Source: Pseudomonas putida
Lineage (GTDB): Bacteria; Pseudomonadota; Gammaproteobacteria; Pseudomonadales; Pseudomonadaceae
DNA length: 64,000 bases
Assembly: GCF_003228315.1 (NCBI RefSeq)
Contig: NZ_CP029693.1
Location: 1,364,001-1,428,000, forward strand
Direction of reading: 5' to 3'
Part shown: one piece after another, positions 21,467 to 30,841 of the stretch
How the letters are laid out: each line of letters opens with the position of its first letter
How positions within the stretch are numbered: position 1 is the stretch's first letter
Notes under the pieces: model-generated
The model's input: the letters and a program-made list of their open reading frames with translations, nothing else
Database searches by the model: none
What the model was told of the DNA's origin: nothing
Made by a program: the position numbers and the translations under genes

Positions 21467-22612
21467 GTGAGGCAGACCACCGAAGCATTCCGCAGCCGTT
21501 ACCGCGCAGGCATCCATCCCCTCTACAATCCGTGGCTCCATGGCACCTTCGTGCTCCTGTTCGGCGTTCTGGCCATCGCCGCGTTCTGGAGCACCGTCCA
21601 CCAGGTCCAACCGCTGCAATGGCTGACGGTGCCGCTGACCTTGTTGCTGTTCAATTTCGGCGTGTACATGGTGCATCGCCACCTGGGGCATCACAAAAAA
21701 GCCTTCGCGCGGATGTTCTATGCCCGGCATGCCGGCGATCATCACAGTTTTTTCGCTCCCGGCAACATGACCTACGACAACGCTCGCGACTGGCGGGTGA
21801 TTCTGTTTCCGGCGTGGCTGATCGTCCTGCACACACTGGTCATCACCTTGCCGATCTGGTGGCTGCTCACCCGGTTCGATACCAATGTCGCCGGCCTGGC
21901 GGGTGGCTGCCTGGTCCTCGGCTACCTCGCCTACGAGGTGCTCCACGCCTGCGAGCACCTGCCGCCGCACAATCCGTTGGCGCGCCTGCCATGGATCCGC
22001 CAGATGCGTCGCCTGCATGAGCTGCATCACCGCCGCGAGATGATGCAGGAGCGCAATTTCAATATCGTTTTTCCATTGATGGACTACCTGTTCGGCACCC
22101 TTTACTGGGAACCGGAGCAGGCCACCCCTTACCTGACGAGAACGCCCATGACCCGCATGCAGCATCAAGTCGACATCGCAGGAAATCCCATCGATGTACT
22201 CGCCTACGCCAGCACCGTGACCCGCTGGCCCGAGTGGCATCCTTCCTCGCTGAAGATCAATGGCCAGAAAGGCCCGCTGCACGCCGGCGCCCGGTTCGAT
22301 GAGGACATTCGCGCAGGCGGACGCGACGGCCATTTGAGCTGGATGGTCGATGAGTATCTGCCGGGACGGCGCTGGGTGGCCCAGGCCCAGGGCGATCATG
22401 GTCTGTCGCTGGTGCTCACCTACGAATGCGAGGCGCTGGGGAATGCAACGCGGTTTATCCGCACCCTCGAATATCGGTTCAGCGGCCTGGGAATGCGTAT
22501 CGCCAACCGGCTGCTGCTCAGGCGCCGGATTGATCGCGAGTCGGCCGCGTCGATGCTGGCCTTGCGCGAAATGGCGGAAAAGCAGCTGGCGCAGTCGGGA
22601 GTCAAAGCGTGA
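21467..22612 (+). CDS. Fatty-acid hydroxylase/desaturase fused to SRPBCC domain
   Basis: A 381-residue fusion. The first about 220 residues are a membrane-bound di-iron fatty acid hydroxylase/sterol desaturase domain with four hydrophobic helices and histidine clusters HRHLGHH, HAGDHH, HACEH and HELHH. The last about 150 residues resemble an SRPBCC/polyketide-cyclase lipid-binding domain (ASTVTRWPEWHP). GTG at 21467 has AGGTG six bases upstream and is preferred over the GTG at 21458. It overlaps the SMP-30-type gene by four bases (GTGA). Substrate probably a lipid; which one is unknown. Confidence 0.8.
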   Translation: MRQTTEAFRSRYRAGIHPLYNPWLHGTFVLLFGVLAIAAFWSTVHQVQPLQWLTVPLTLLLFNFGVYMVHRHLGHHKKAFARMFYARHAGDHHSFFAPGNMTYDNARDWRVILFPAWLIVLHTLVITLPIWWLLTRFDTNVAGLAGGCLVLGYLAYEVLHACEHLPPHNPLARLPWIRQMRRLHELHHRREMMQERNFNIVFPLMDYLFGTLYWEPEQATPYLTRTPMTRMQHQVDIAGNPIDVLAYASTVTRWPEWHPSSLKINGQKGPLHAGARFDEDIRAGGRDGHLSWMVDEYLPGRRWVAQAQGDHGLSLVLTYECEALGNATRFIRTLEYRFSGLGMRIANRLLLRRRIDRESAASMLALREMAEKQLAQSGVKA

Positions 22613-23697
22613 GTCGATCGATCCGGTTTCACCATTGGGTGTTGCTGTTGATCGTGCTCATTGGCGCGTTCCTGCTGCTGATGCCGACCAAGGTGCGGCC
22701 GGTGGCCTGGACACCGCCGCCCGCCCCCTCCCTCACCAACGGCGTGTATGCCGATAACCAGCGTCTGAAGGACGTGCAACCTGTCGGTGCCGTGGACATC
22801 GACGGTCCTGAAGCGCTACTGCTGGAAGACGACATGCTGATCACCGGTCTGCATGACGGCCGAGTGCTGCGTACCAGCCTGGACGGCAAGACCCGCACCG
22901 TCCTGACCGATACCGGCGGCCGTCCGCTGGGCCTGGCCCGTCATCCCAATGGTTTGCTGGTGATCGCCGATGCGCTCAAGGGTTTGCTGTCGCTGGATGC
23001 CCAGGGTCGGCTGGTGGCGCTGAGCACCGCCGCCGGTGGCGTACCCTTCGGTTTTACCGACGATGTGGTGATCGACAAGCCCGGGCACTTCGCCTACTTC
23101 ACCGATGCCTCAAGCCGCTTCGGTTACGGCAGGGACGGCGAGGCGATCATCGAGCACGGCGGCGACGGGCGTCTGCTGCGTTACGACTTCCAGAGCGGAA
23201 AGACCGAGGTGCTGCTGGATAAGCTGGAGTTCGCCAACGGAGTCACCCTCGGACCGGACGATGCCTTCGTGCTGGTCAACGAAACCGGCGCCTACCGCAT
23301 CAGCCGCTACTGGTTGAGCGGACCGCAAGCCGGTACTCATGATCTGTTCATCGATAACTTGCCGGGGCTGCCGGACAACCTGTCATTCAATGGCCGCGAC
23401 CGCTTCTGGGTGGCGCTGTACGCACCACGCAGCGCTCTGCTGGATGCCACGGCGCAGCATCCGTTCATACGCAAGATGCTTGTGCGCGCCATGACCGTGC
23501 TGCCCAAACCGGTGGAAAAACGCGGCTTTGCCCTGGGCCTGGACCTCGACGGCAAGGTCATCGCCAACCTGCAGGACGCAAGCAGCGGTAACTACTCGCC
23601 GATCACCACCGTGCGTGAATATGGGGAATGGTTGTATTTCGGGTCACTCAAGGCCAGGAACATGGTGCGATTGCCCCTGAAGACCGCATTGCAATAA
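22609..23697 (+). CDS. SMP-30/strictosidine-synthase-like lactonase
   Basis: A 362-residue six-bladed beta-propeller protein with an N-terminal membrane anchor or uncleaved signal (about 9-26). The motif FTDASSRFGY is typical of the strictosidine synthase-like/SMP-30 group, and FANGVTLGPDD also fits. Family members are calcium-dependent lactonases or arylesterases. Its start overlaps the hydroxylase stop (GTGA), so the pair is translationally coupled and likely acts in one pathway. Substrate not predictable. Confidence 0.82.
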   Translation: MSRSIRFHHWVLLLIVLIGAFLLLMPTKVRPVAWTPPPAPSLTNGVYADNQRLKDVQPVGAVDIDGPEALLLEDDMLITGLHDGRVLRTSLDGKTRTVLTDTGGRPLGLARHPNGLLVIADALKGLLSLDAQGRLVALSTAAGGVPFGFTDDVVIDKPGHFAYFTDASSRFGYGRDGEAIIEHGGDGRLLRYDFQSGKTEVLLDKLEFANGVTLGPDDAFVLVNETGAYRISRYWLSGPQAGTHDLFIDNLPGLPDNLSFNGRDRFWVALYAPRSALLDATAQHPFIRKMLVRAMTVLPKPVEKRGFALGLDLDGKVIANLQDASSGNYSPITTVREYGEWLYFGSLKARNMVRLPLKTALQ

Positions 23698-23705
23698 ACA
23701 CCAGG

Positions 23706-23799
23706 CCCCCGGTAGGAGCTGCCGAAGGCTGCGATCTTTTGATTTTGATTTAAAAAACAAGATCAAAAGATCGCAGCCTTCGGCAGCTCCTACCGGGGG
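23706..23799. repeat. Long inverted repeat, 38-base perfect arms
   Basis: Arms starting CCCCCGGTAGGAGCTGCCGA are exactly complementary over 38 bases, with an AT-rich centre. It is a different family from the GAGC repeats and lies nine bases after the lactonase stop, so it may act as a terminator. Confidence 0.85.
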
Positions 23800-23819
23800 T
23801 GGTGTGTCCCCAAGGAGCC

Positions 23820-23847
23820 ATTGTGGGAGCGAGCCTACTCGCGATGG
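23820..23847. repeat. Single REP unit
   Basis: One unpaired copy, TTGTGGGAGCGAGCCTACTC, with one change in the core. Confidence 0.65.
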
Positions 23848-23858
23848 CAATCGCCCAG

Positions 23859-24020
23859 TCACCGCCGCTCGGGCTGCCTGTTTTTCTCCGGCTCGACATC
23901 TTCCGGCACCGGCTCTTCCTCGGGAAAGGCCGTGGTATGCGCCGGGCTGTTGGGTTCTGGATGAGTGGGAACCGGATCGAACCCACCCTGCTCTTCAGAA
24001 GGGAATTTCACTTTGTTCAT
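23859..24020 (-). CDS. Small acidic proline-rich hypothetical protein (53 aa)
   Basis: A 53-residue protein rich in Pro and Glu (FDPVPTHPEPNSP; EEEPVPEDVEPEK) with no hydrophobic segment; probably disordered. The ATG at 24020 is preceded by GAGGTG at a usable distance. The ribosome site lies in the arm of a stem (24023-24031 with 24063-24071) that could hide it. It sits in the same orientation as the YdcH gene upstream. No function can be assigned. Confidence 0.55.
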   Translation of the reverse strand: MNKVKFPSEEQGGFDPVPTHPEPNSPAHTTAFPEEEPVPEDVEPEKNRQPERR

Positions 24021-24022
24021 GG

Positions 24023-24071
24023 GGCACCTCGCATGGAGCCGTATCGTCGGACTCTGAACATTCGAGGTGCC
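24023..24071 (-). promoter_or_regulatory. Stem that may mask the ribosome site of the 53-aa gene
   Basis: On the minus-strand transcript GGCACCTCG (24071-24063) pairs perfectly with CGAGGTGCC (24031-24023), and the second arm contains the GAGGTG ribosome site two bases before the ATG. On the plus strand the same stem is followed by TTTTT, so it might instead be a terminator. Confidence 0.4.
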
Positions 24072-24129
24072 GGTTTTTATCGCCGTTCCAACTTTCGCTC
24101 ACCGGTCGTCGGTGACGCTGCAACCAGAG

Positions 24130-24363
24130 TCAGGACGGCGACTGCAGCTGCCTGACGATCTTGTCCTTGACCTCCAGGCGCTTGGCCTTGAGCCTTGTCA
24201 CCGCGTCATCGCTGGATTTGGCCTCCTCTGCCTCCACCACCGCTTTATCCGCCTGGGAATACTTGTTGATCAACGAGTCCAGTAACGGATCTTCGGCACG
24301 TCTCTTTTGGATTTCTTCCCTTGTGCGGTTCAGATCCTTAAACAGGTCGTGTGACACCGGCAT
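24130..24363 (-). CDS. YdcH family (DUF465) protein
   Basis: A 77-residue highly charged helical protein: HDLFKDLNRTREEIQKRRAE followed by a DPLLDSLINKYSQADKAV core, typical of the YdcH/DUF465 family. Mostly coiled coil; function unknown. The ATG at 24363 has an ideal GGAGGTG site; the longer open frame upstream is rejected. It is divergent from the DUF4142 gene across about 200 bases. Confidence 0.85.
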   Translation of the reverse strand: MPVSHDLFKDLNRTREEIQKRRAEDPLLDSLINKYSQADKAVVEAEEAKSSDDAVTRLKAKRLEVKDKIVRQLQSPS

Positions 24364-24571
24364 GGAACACCTCCGTTTGTTAATCGGTAGCAAACGCGAC
24401 TGATTGCGTTCGCCAACTATCAGAATGGCCTCGGTTGGCCGATTCTGTCGACCATCCATCTGACCGGCGGTGCCCGTTCGTCGTCCTGTCGCAAACGGGA
24501 TCAAACCTTTGCCAACACGACGACCTCCACACAGTAACGATCACCTCGATCAACTGCGTGGAGAAGCACCA
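24364..24571. other. Divergent intergenic region ydcH-like / DUF4142
   Basis: 208 bases holding the promoters of both neighbours. CGTTTG and CAAACG arms near 24373-24394 form a small inverted repeat. I see no convincing sigma-factor hexamers. Confidence 0.3.
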
Positions 24572-25093
24572 ATGGACGGATTGAAACTGCGCCACCTCGT
24601 TCTGACTTTAGCCTTGAGTACCAGCATGGGCGCGGCTTTTGCAGCGACCTCCAATGATTTCGTCGACAAGGCTGCCGCCGGTGGCATCGCCGAAGTCGAA
24701 GCCAGCCGCCTGGCGCTGGAAAAAAGCCAATCGGCCGACATCAAGGCATTCGCCAACATGATGATCACCGACCACGGCAAGGCCAACGACGAGCTGGCGA
24801 GCATCGCGAAAAAGAATGACATCGAAGTCCCGGACAGCACGACGCTGGTCAAACAGGCCAAGGAAAAGATCCTCGACATGCGCGATGAATCCTTCGACGC
24901 CGCCTATGCCAACAACCAGGTCAAGGCCCACGAAGAAGCCATCAAGCTATTCGAGAAACAAGCCAACACCGTCACCGACGACCAAACCAAGGGCGCCACC
25001 GAACTCAAAGGGTTCGCCCAGCAAATGCTGCCGGGGCTGCAAAAGCACCTGGACATGGCGAAAAAGCTGCAAGCGGCTCACCCAAGCAAATAA
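24572..25093 (+). CDS. DUF4142 periplasmic protein
   Basis: A 173-residue exported protein with a signal peptide (1-24, ending AFA-A) and a helical DUF4142 ferritin-like domain (FVDKAAAGGIAEVEASRLAL; IMITDHGKANDEL-type motif). DUF4142 genes are often induced by general stress, but the biochemical role is unknown. The ATG at 24572 has GGAG upstream; the frame opens 34 codons earlier without a ribosome site. It ends at a strong terminator and precedes the stressosome operon on the same strand. Confidence 0.88.
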   Translation: MDGLKLRHLVLTLALSTSMGAAFAATSNDFVDKAAAGGIAEVEASRLALEKSQSADIKAFANMMITDHGKANDELASIAKKNDIEVPDSTTLVKQAKEKILDMRDESFDAAYANNQVKAHEEAIKLFEKQANTVTDDQTKGATELKGFAQQMLPGLQKHLDMAKKLQAAHPSK

Positions 25094-25109
25094 TTGCGCT
25101 GCACGACAG

Positions 25110-25140
25110 GAAAACCGCATCCGTGATGCGGTTTTCTTTT
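25110..25140 (+). terminator. Rho-independent terminator after DUF4142 gene
   Basis: GAAAACCGCAT, five-base loop, ATGCGGTTTTC followed by TTTT. Confidence 0.85.
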
Positions 25141-25307
25141 GCATTCGATAAAAAACCGCCGCCAAGGCCCGCGCCGCCTACAGTGAATGTGCTGCGAATG
25201 AAAAATGCTGGCAAAAGAGCACAACTATTCCATTCGCCAAATGTCACTGCTTTTGCGCCGGTCGTTTTTCGGGGAATCGGCGCTCTACATAAAAGGAGTC
25301 CAGTCTC

Positions 25308-26159
25308 ATGGCGGCACTGCAATCCGGCACCATCGATGCGATTAAAAAAAACCAGGCGCCACTGCTTGCGCAATGGACCCAGAGCCTTGAAGACAGCGGT
25401 GCCACGCGCAATCTCAAGGATCAGGACCTGAAACAACAGACTTCGGAGTTCCTGCACCTGATTGTCTCGGGCCTGGAAAAGGGCAACGGCCAGAACATTG
25501 CCGCGGCCGGCTGGGACGAGATCCGCCTGTTCCTGGAAAAGCTTTCCCATAGCCGCGCCCTCCTCGGCCATGATTCCTACCAGACCGCCAACTTCATCTT
25601 TTCGCTCAAGGGCCCGCTGTTCGCCTTGCTGCAAAATCACTATCAGGACAGCCCGGCACTGCTGGCCGAGCAGGTCTGGGAAATCTCCGAACTGCTCGAC
25701 GCACTGGGCATGCACACCATCCGCACCTTCCAGAAATCCCGCGAGTCGGTGATCAAGCGCCAGCAGGAAGAGTTGCTGGAACTGTCGACCCCGGTGGTCA
25801 AGCTCTGGGACGGTGTGCTGGCCCTGCCGATGATCGGCACCCTCGACTCGCAGCGCACCCAGGTGGTGATGGAATCGCTGTTGCAGCGGATCGTCGACAC
25901 CGGCTCGGAGATCGCCATCATCGACATCACCGGCGTACCGACCGTCGACACCCTGGTGGCCCAGCACCTGCTCAAGACCGTCACCGCGATTCGCCTGATG
26001 GGCGCCGATTGCATCATCAGCGGCGTGCGTCCGCAGATCGCCCAGACCATCGTGCATCTGGGGCTGGACCTGCAAGGCGTGGTGACCAAGGCCAACCTGG
26101 CCGATGCCCTGAAACTGGCCCTGACCCGGCTGGGAATGACCATCAGCAAGGCGGACTGA
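25308..26159 (+). CDS. rsbR: RsbR-type stressosome scaffold/sensor
   Basis: A 283-residue protein with an N-terminal helical RsbR sensor domain (about 10-150) and a C-terminal STAS domain. The STAS part carries IIDITGVPTVDTLVAQHLL, where T215 corresponds to the kinase-target threonine T205 of B. subtilis RsbRA; at the T171 position the motif LDSQR has serine (S181). AAAAGGAG lies just upstream of the ATG. RsbR and RsbS assemble the stressosome and hold RsbT until stress. It is the first gene of six that are 4 bases apart or overlapping. Confidence 0.9.
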   Translation: MAALQSGTIDAIKKNQAPLLAQWTQSLEDSGATRNLKDQDLKQQTSEFLHLIVSGLEKGNGQNIAAAGWDEIRLFLEKLSHSRALLGHDSYQTANFIFSLKGPLFALLQNHYQDSPALLAEQVWEISELLDALGMHTIRTFQKSRESVIKRQQEELLELSTPVVKLWDGVLALPMIGTLDSQRTQVVMESLLQRIVDTGSEIAIIDITGVPTVDTLVAQHLLKTVTAIRLMGADCIISGVRPQIAQTIVHLGLDLQGVVTKANLADALKLALTRLGMTISKAD

Positions 26160-26163
26160 GCCC

Positions 26164-26526
26164 ATGGAGCGCATTCCGATTCTGCAAATGGGGCCGTTCC
26201 TGCTGGTGACCATCCAGGTCGACATGCATGACCAATTGGCCCTGACCCTTCAGGACGACCTGTCCGAGCGCATCAGCAAGACCAGCGCCCGTGGCGTGCT
26301 GATCGATATTTCCGCACTGGACATGGTCGACTCCTTCATCGGCCGGATGATCGGAACCATTTCCGGCCTGTCGAAAATCATGGATGCCCAGACCGTACTG
26401 GTCGGCATGCAGCCTGCGGTGGCCATTACCCTGGTGGAATTGGGCCTGACCCTGCCCGGTGTGAGCACCGCACTGAACGTCGAGCGCGGCATGAAACTGC
26501 TACAGGATCGAGTACTCGAGCAATGA
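26164..26526 (+). CDS. rsbS: RsbS-type stressosome STAS protein
   Basis: A 120-residue single STAS domain. IDISALDMVDSFIGRM contains S57, equivalent to the RsbT-phosphorylated S59 of B. subtilis RsbS. It builds the stressosome core with RsbR. Four bases separate it from rsbR, and it overlaps rsbT by four. Confidence 0.92.
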   Translation: MERIPILQMGPFLLVTIQVDMHDQLALTLQDDLSERISKTSARGVLIDISALDMVDSFIGRMIGTISGLSKIMDAQTVLVGMQPAVAITLVELGLTLPGVSTALNVERGMKLLQDRVLEQ

Positions 26527-26927
26527 CCGTGCGCAGCAGCGGTACTCACCCGATCCATATCGAGCAGGACGTGGTCCTGGCGCGGCAGCTGGCGCGCAAG
26601 CTGGCGACCGAATGCGGCATGCGCCTGATCGACCTGACCAAGCTGGTCACCGCCGTCAGTGAACTGGCGCGCAACACCATGGTGTACGGCGGTGGCGGCG
26701 ACATGGACTGGCAGATCCTCGACGAAAACCCGCGCACCGGCCTGCGTCTGATCTTTCGTGACGAAGGCCCCGGCATCCCTGACATCAAACTGGCGATGAC
26801 CGACGGCTGGACCTCCGGTTCCGGCCTGGGCCTGGGCCTGACCGGCGCCAAACGGCTGGTGGATGATTTCGAGATCGACACCGCTCCCGGCAAGGGCACC
26901 CGCGTCACGATCACCCGATGGACATGA
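26523..26927 (+). CDS. rsbT: RsbT-type serine/threonine kinase
   Basis: A 134-residue GHKL-fold kinase with the N-box SELARNTMVYGGGG (about 47-60), G1 motif RDEGPGIPD and G2 motif SGLGLGLTGAKRL. In characterised systems it phosphorylates RsbR/RsbS, leaves the stressosome and activates a downstream partner. Here no RsbU phosphatase follows; the next gene is an ATPase-PP2C fusion. Overlaps rsbS by 4 and the next gene by 10 bases. Confidence 0.92.
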   Translation: MTVRSSGTHPIHIEQDVVLARQLARKLATECGMRLIDLTKLVTAVSELARNTMVYGGGGDMDWQILDENPRTGLRLIFRDEGPGIPDIKLAMTDGWTSGSGLGLGLTGAKRLVDDFEIDTAPGKGTRVTITRWT

Positions 26928-27934
26928 ACATCGGCAGTTCCATGACCCTGGTGCTGGCCATCGAAGACAGCAGCCAGATCGGTCACGCACGGCGCATCGC
27001 GCAGCAACTGGCCGAGAAGAACGGCTTCGATTCGGTTGATGCCGGGCGTGTGGCATTGGTGGCGACCGAACTTGCCAGCAACATTCTCAAGCATGCCAAC
27101 CGCGGCGAGTTGCACCTGCGAGTGCTACCTCGCGTGGGTGGCGCCGGAATTGAAATGCTCGCGGTAGACCGCGCCAACGGCTTCGATTTGCAGGCCTGCC
27201 TGACCGATGGCTTTTCAACGGGCGGCACCCAAGGCATCGGTTTGGGTGCGGTGTCACGTCAGACCGAAGTGTTCGATGTCTACGCCGATTCACGGGGCGC
27301 GGTCCTGCTCACGCGGCTATATCCACGCCTGGACAAGGCTCGGGATCTACGCATCGGCATCAGTCAGCACTCGCTGCATAACGATCCATCCTGCGGCGAT
27401 ATCTGGCATCTGGCCTTTGACGGTCCGCGCATCAGCGTTCTGGTAATCGACGGCCTGGGCCATGGCGAAGAAGCCGAACGAGCCGCCCGCGCCGGCGAGA
27501 AAGCCTTCGCCCTTGCGCCCTTCGCCGCGCCGGTGCTGGTGCTGGAGGACCTGCATCTGGCCATGATCGGTACCCGGGGCGGGGCGGTGGCCATCGCGCA
27601 GATCGACACCGCCTGCGACACCCTGACGTTCATCGGTATCGGCAACATCGGTGCCAGCCTGGTCGCGGTCGACAAATCCAGGGGCCTTGCCTCTCATCCG
27701 GGCATCGTCGGCGGCCAGTATCGGAAGGCGCAGGCCTTTGACTATGCTCAAGTCAATGGACAGCTTTTGATCATGTATAGCGATGGCCTGCAATCGCGCT
27801 GGAACCTGCAGGACTACCCCGGTCTGGTGCATCGTCATCCCGCCGTGATCGCCGCCGTTTTGCACCGTGATTTCTGTCGTGGACGGGACGATGTCACGGT
27901 GCTGGTCATAGCCCTGGAGGCCGTTCATGTCTGA
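26918..27934 (+). CDS. RsbT-like ATPase fused to RsbX-like PP2C phosphatase
   Basis: A 338-residue two-domain protein. Residues 1-140 are a HATPase_c/anti-sigma-factor-like kinase domain (N-box TELASNILKHAN; GTQGIGLGAVSR). Residues 150-335 are a SpoIIE/PP2C phosphatase with the aspartates of VLVIDGLGHGEEA, MYSDGLQSRW and GRDDVTVL. Known RsbX dephosphorylates RsbR/RsbS to reset the stressosome; a fused kinase domain could antagonise it in the same polypeptide. Starts within rsbT (10-base overlap). The exact start could be at a nearby downstream ATG (26924 or 26942). Confidence 0.85.
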   Translation: MDMNIGSSMTLVLAIEDSSQIGHARRIAQQLAEKNGFDSVDAGRVALVATELASNILKHANRGELHLRVLPRVGGAGIEMLAVDRANGFDLQACLTDGFSTGGTQGIGLGAVSRQTEVFDVYADSRGAVLLTRLYPRLDKARDLRIGISQHSLHNDPSCGDIWHLAFDGPRISVLVIDGLGHGEEAERAARAGEKAFALAPFAAPVLVLEDLHLAMIGTRGGAVAIAQIDTACDTLTFIGIGNIGASLVAVDKSRGLASHPGIVGGQYRKAQAFDYAQVNGQLLIMYSDGLQSRWNLQDYPGLVHRHPAVIAAVLHRDFCRGRDDVTVLVIALEAVHV

Positions 27935-28791
27935 AACACCCATCAGCCCAATTGACGAGCAAGCGGCGCTGATCACGCAGTTGAAAGGCGAAGCCGACGC
28001 CCTGCGCGCCGAACTGGACGAAACCAATCAGGGCGTGCTGGCGCTCTACGCCGAACTCGACACCCAGGCCGAACAACTGCGCCAGGCCTCGGACCTGAAA
28101 AGCCGTTTCCTGTCCTATATGAGCCATGAATTCCGCACCCCGCTGGGCTCGATCCTGAGCATCGCCAGCCTGCTGAGCGACGAGCTCGACGGACCTTTGA
28201 GCCCCGAGCAACACAAACAGGTGGCGTTCGTCAGCAACTCGGCCCGGGAGCTCTCCGACATGGTCGACGATCTGCTGGACCTGGCGAAGATCGAGGCCGG
28301 GCGCATCACCATCTCCCCGGCCTGGTTCGACATGCTCGACCTGTTCTCGGCCCTGCGCGGCATGTTTCGCCCGATTGTGGATGGCAGCGCGGTGGACCTG
28401 ATTTTCGAGGAACCGATAGGCCTGCCGCAGCTGTACACCGATGACAAGAAGCTGGCGCAGGTCCTGCGCAACTTCATTTCCAACTCGCTGAAGTTCACCA
28501 CCCGTGGCGAGGTCCGGGTGTCGGCACAGCTGGAAGATGGCGACAAGGTGCGTTTTGCCGTCAGCGACACCGGCATCGGTATCGCTCCCGAACTGCACGG
28601 CACCTTGTTCGAAGACTTTTCCCAGGTCGACTCGCCACTGCAAAAGCGCCTGCGTGGCACCGGCCTGGGGCTGTCCCTGTGCAAACGCTTCGCGCAGCTG
28701 CTCGGTGGCGATGTCGGCGTGCAAAGCTCGCCCGGCAGCGGCTCGACCTTTTTCGTGATCATCCCGCTGGCCATCGCCCTGGAGCCCGCCG

Positions 28792-28802
<11 letters not shown>
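27927..28802 (+). CDS. Sensor histidine kinase of the stressosome operon
   Basis: A 291-residue cytosolic histidine kinase. A coiled-coil N-terminus (about 10-55) leads to a HisKA domain with phospho-acceptor H67 (FLSYMSHEFRTPL), then a HATPase_c domain with N-box NFISNSLKFT, DTGIGIAP and GTGLGLSLCKRF. It has no sensing domain of its own, so its input may come from RsbT or the ATPase-PP2C protein. Overlaps the preceding gene by 8 bases and the next by 11. Confidence 0.92.
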
Positions 28803-30735
<1,933 letters not shown>

Positions 30736-30740
30736 AAGTC

Positions 30741-30822
30741 CGTCATCGCGAGCAGGCTCGCTCCCACAGGTTTTGTGACCGCCTCAGAACCCCTGTGGGA
30801 GCGAGCCTGCTCGCGATGAGGC
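30741..30822. repeat. REP pair (GAGC core)
   Basis: Two facing copies after the hybrid kinase gene, here in the inverse order (CGCGAGCAGGCTCGC first). Confidence 0.85.
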
Positions 30823-30841
30823 CAGCCGATTCACCACCGAC

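Noticed and set aside
25141..25307. Sigma-54 or ECF promoter before the stressosome operon
   Set aside because: GCTGGCAAAAGAGCAC only superficially resembles a sigma-54 site and the spacing and second element do not fit.
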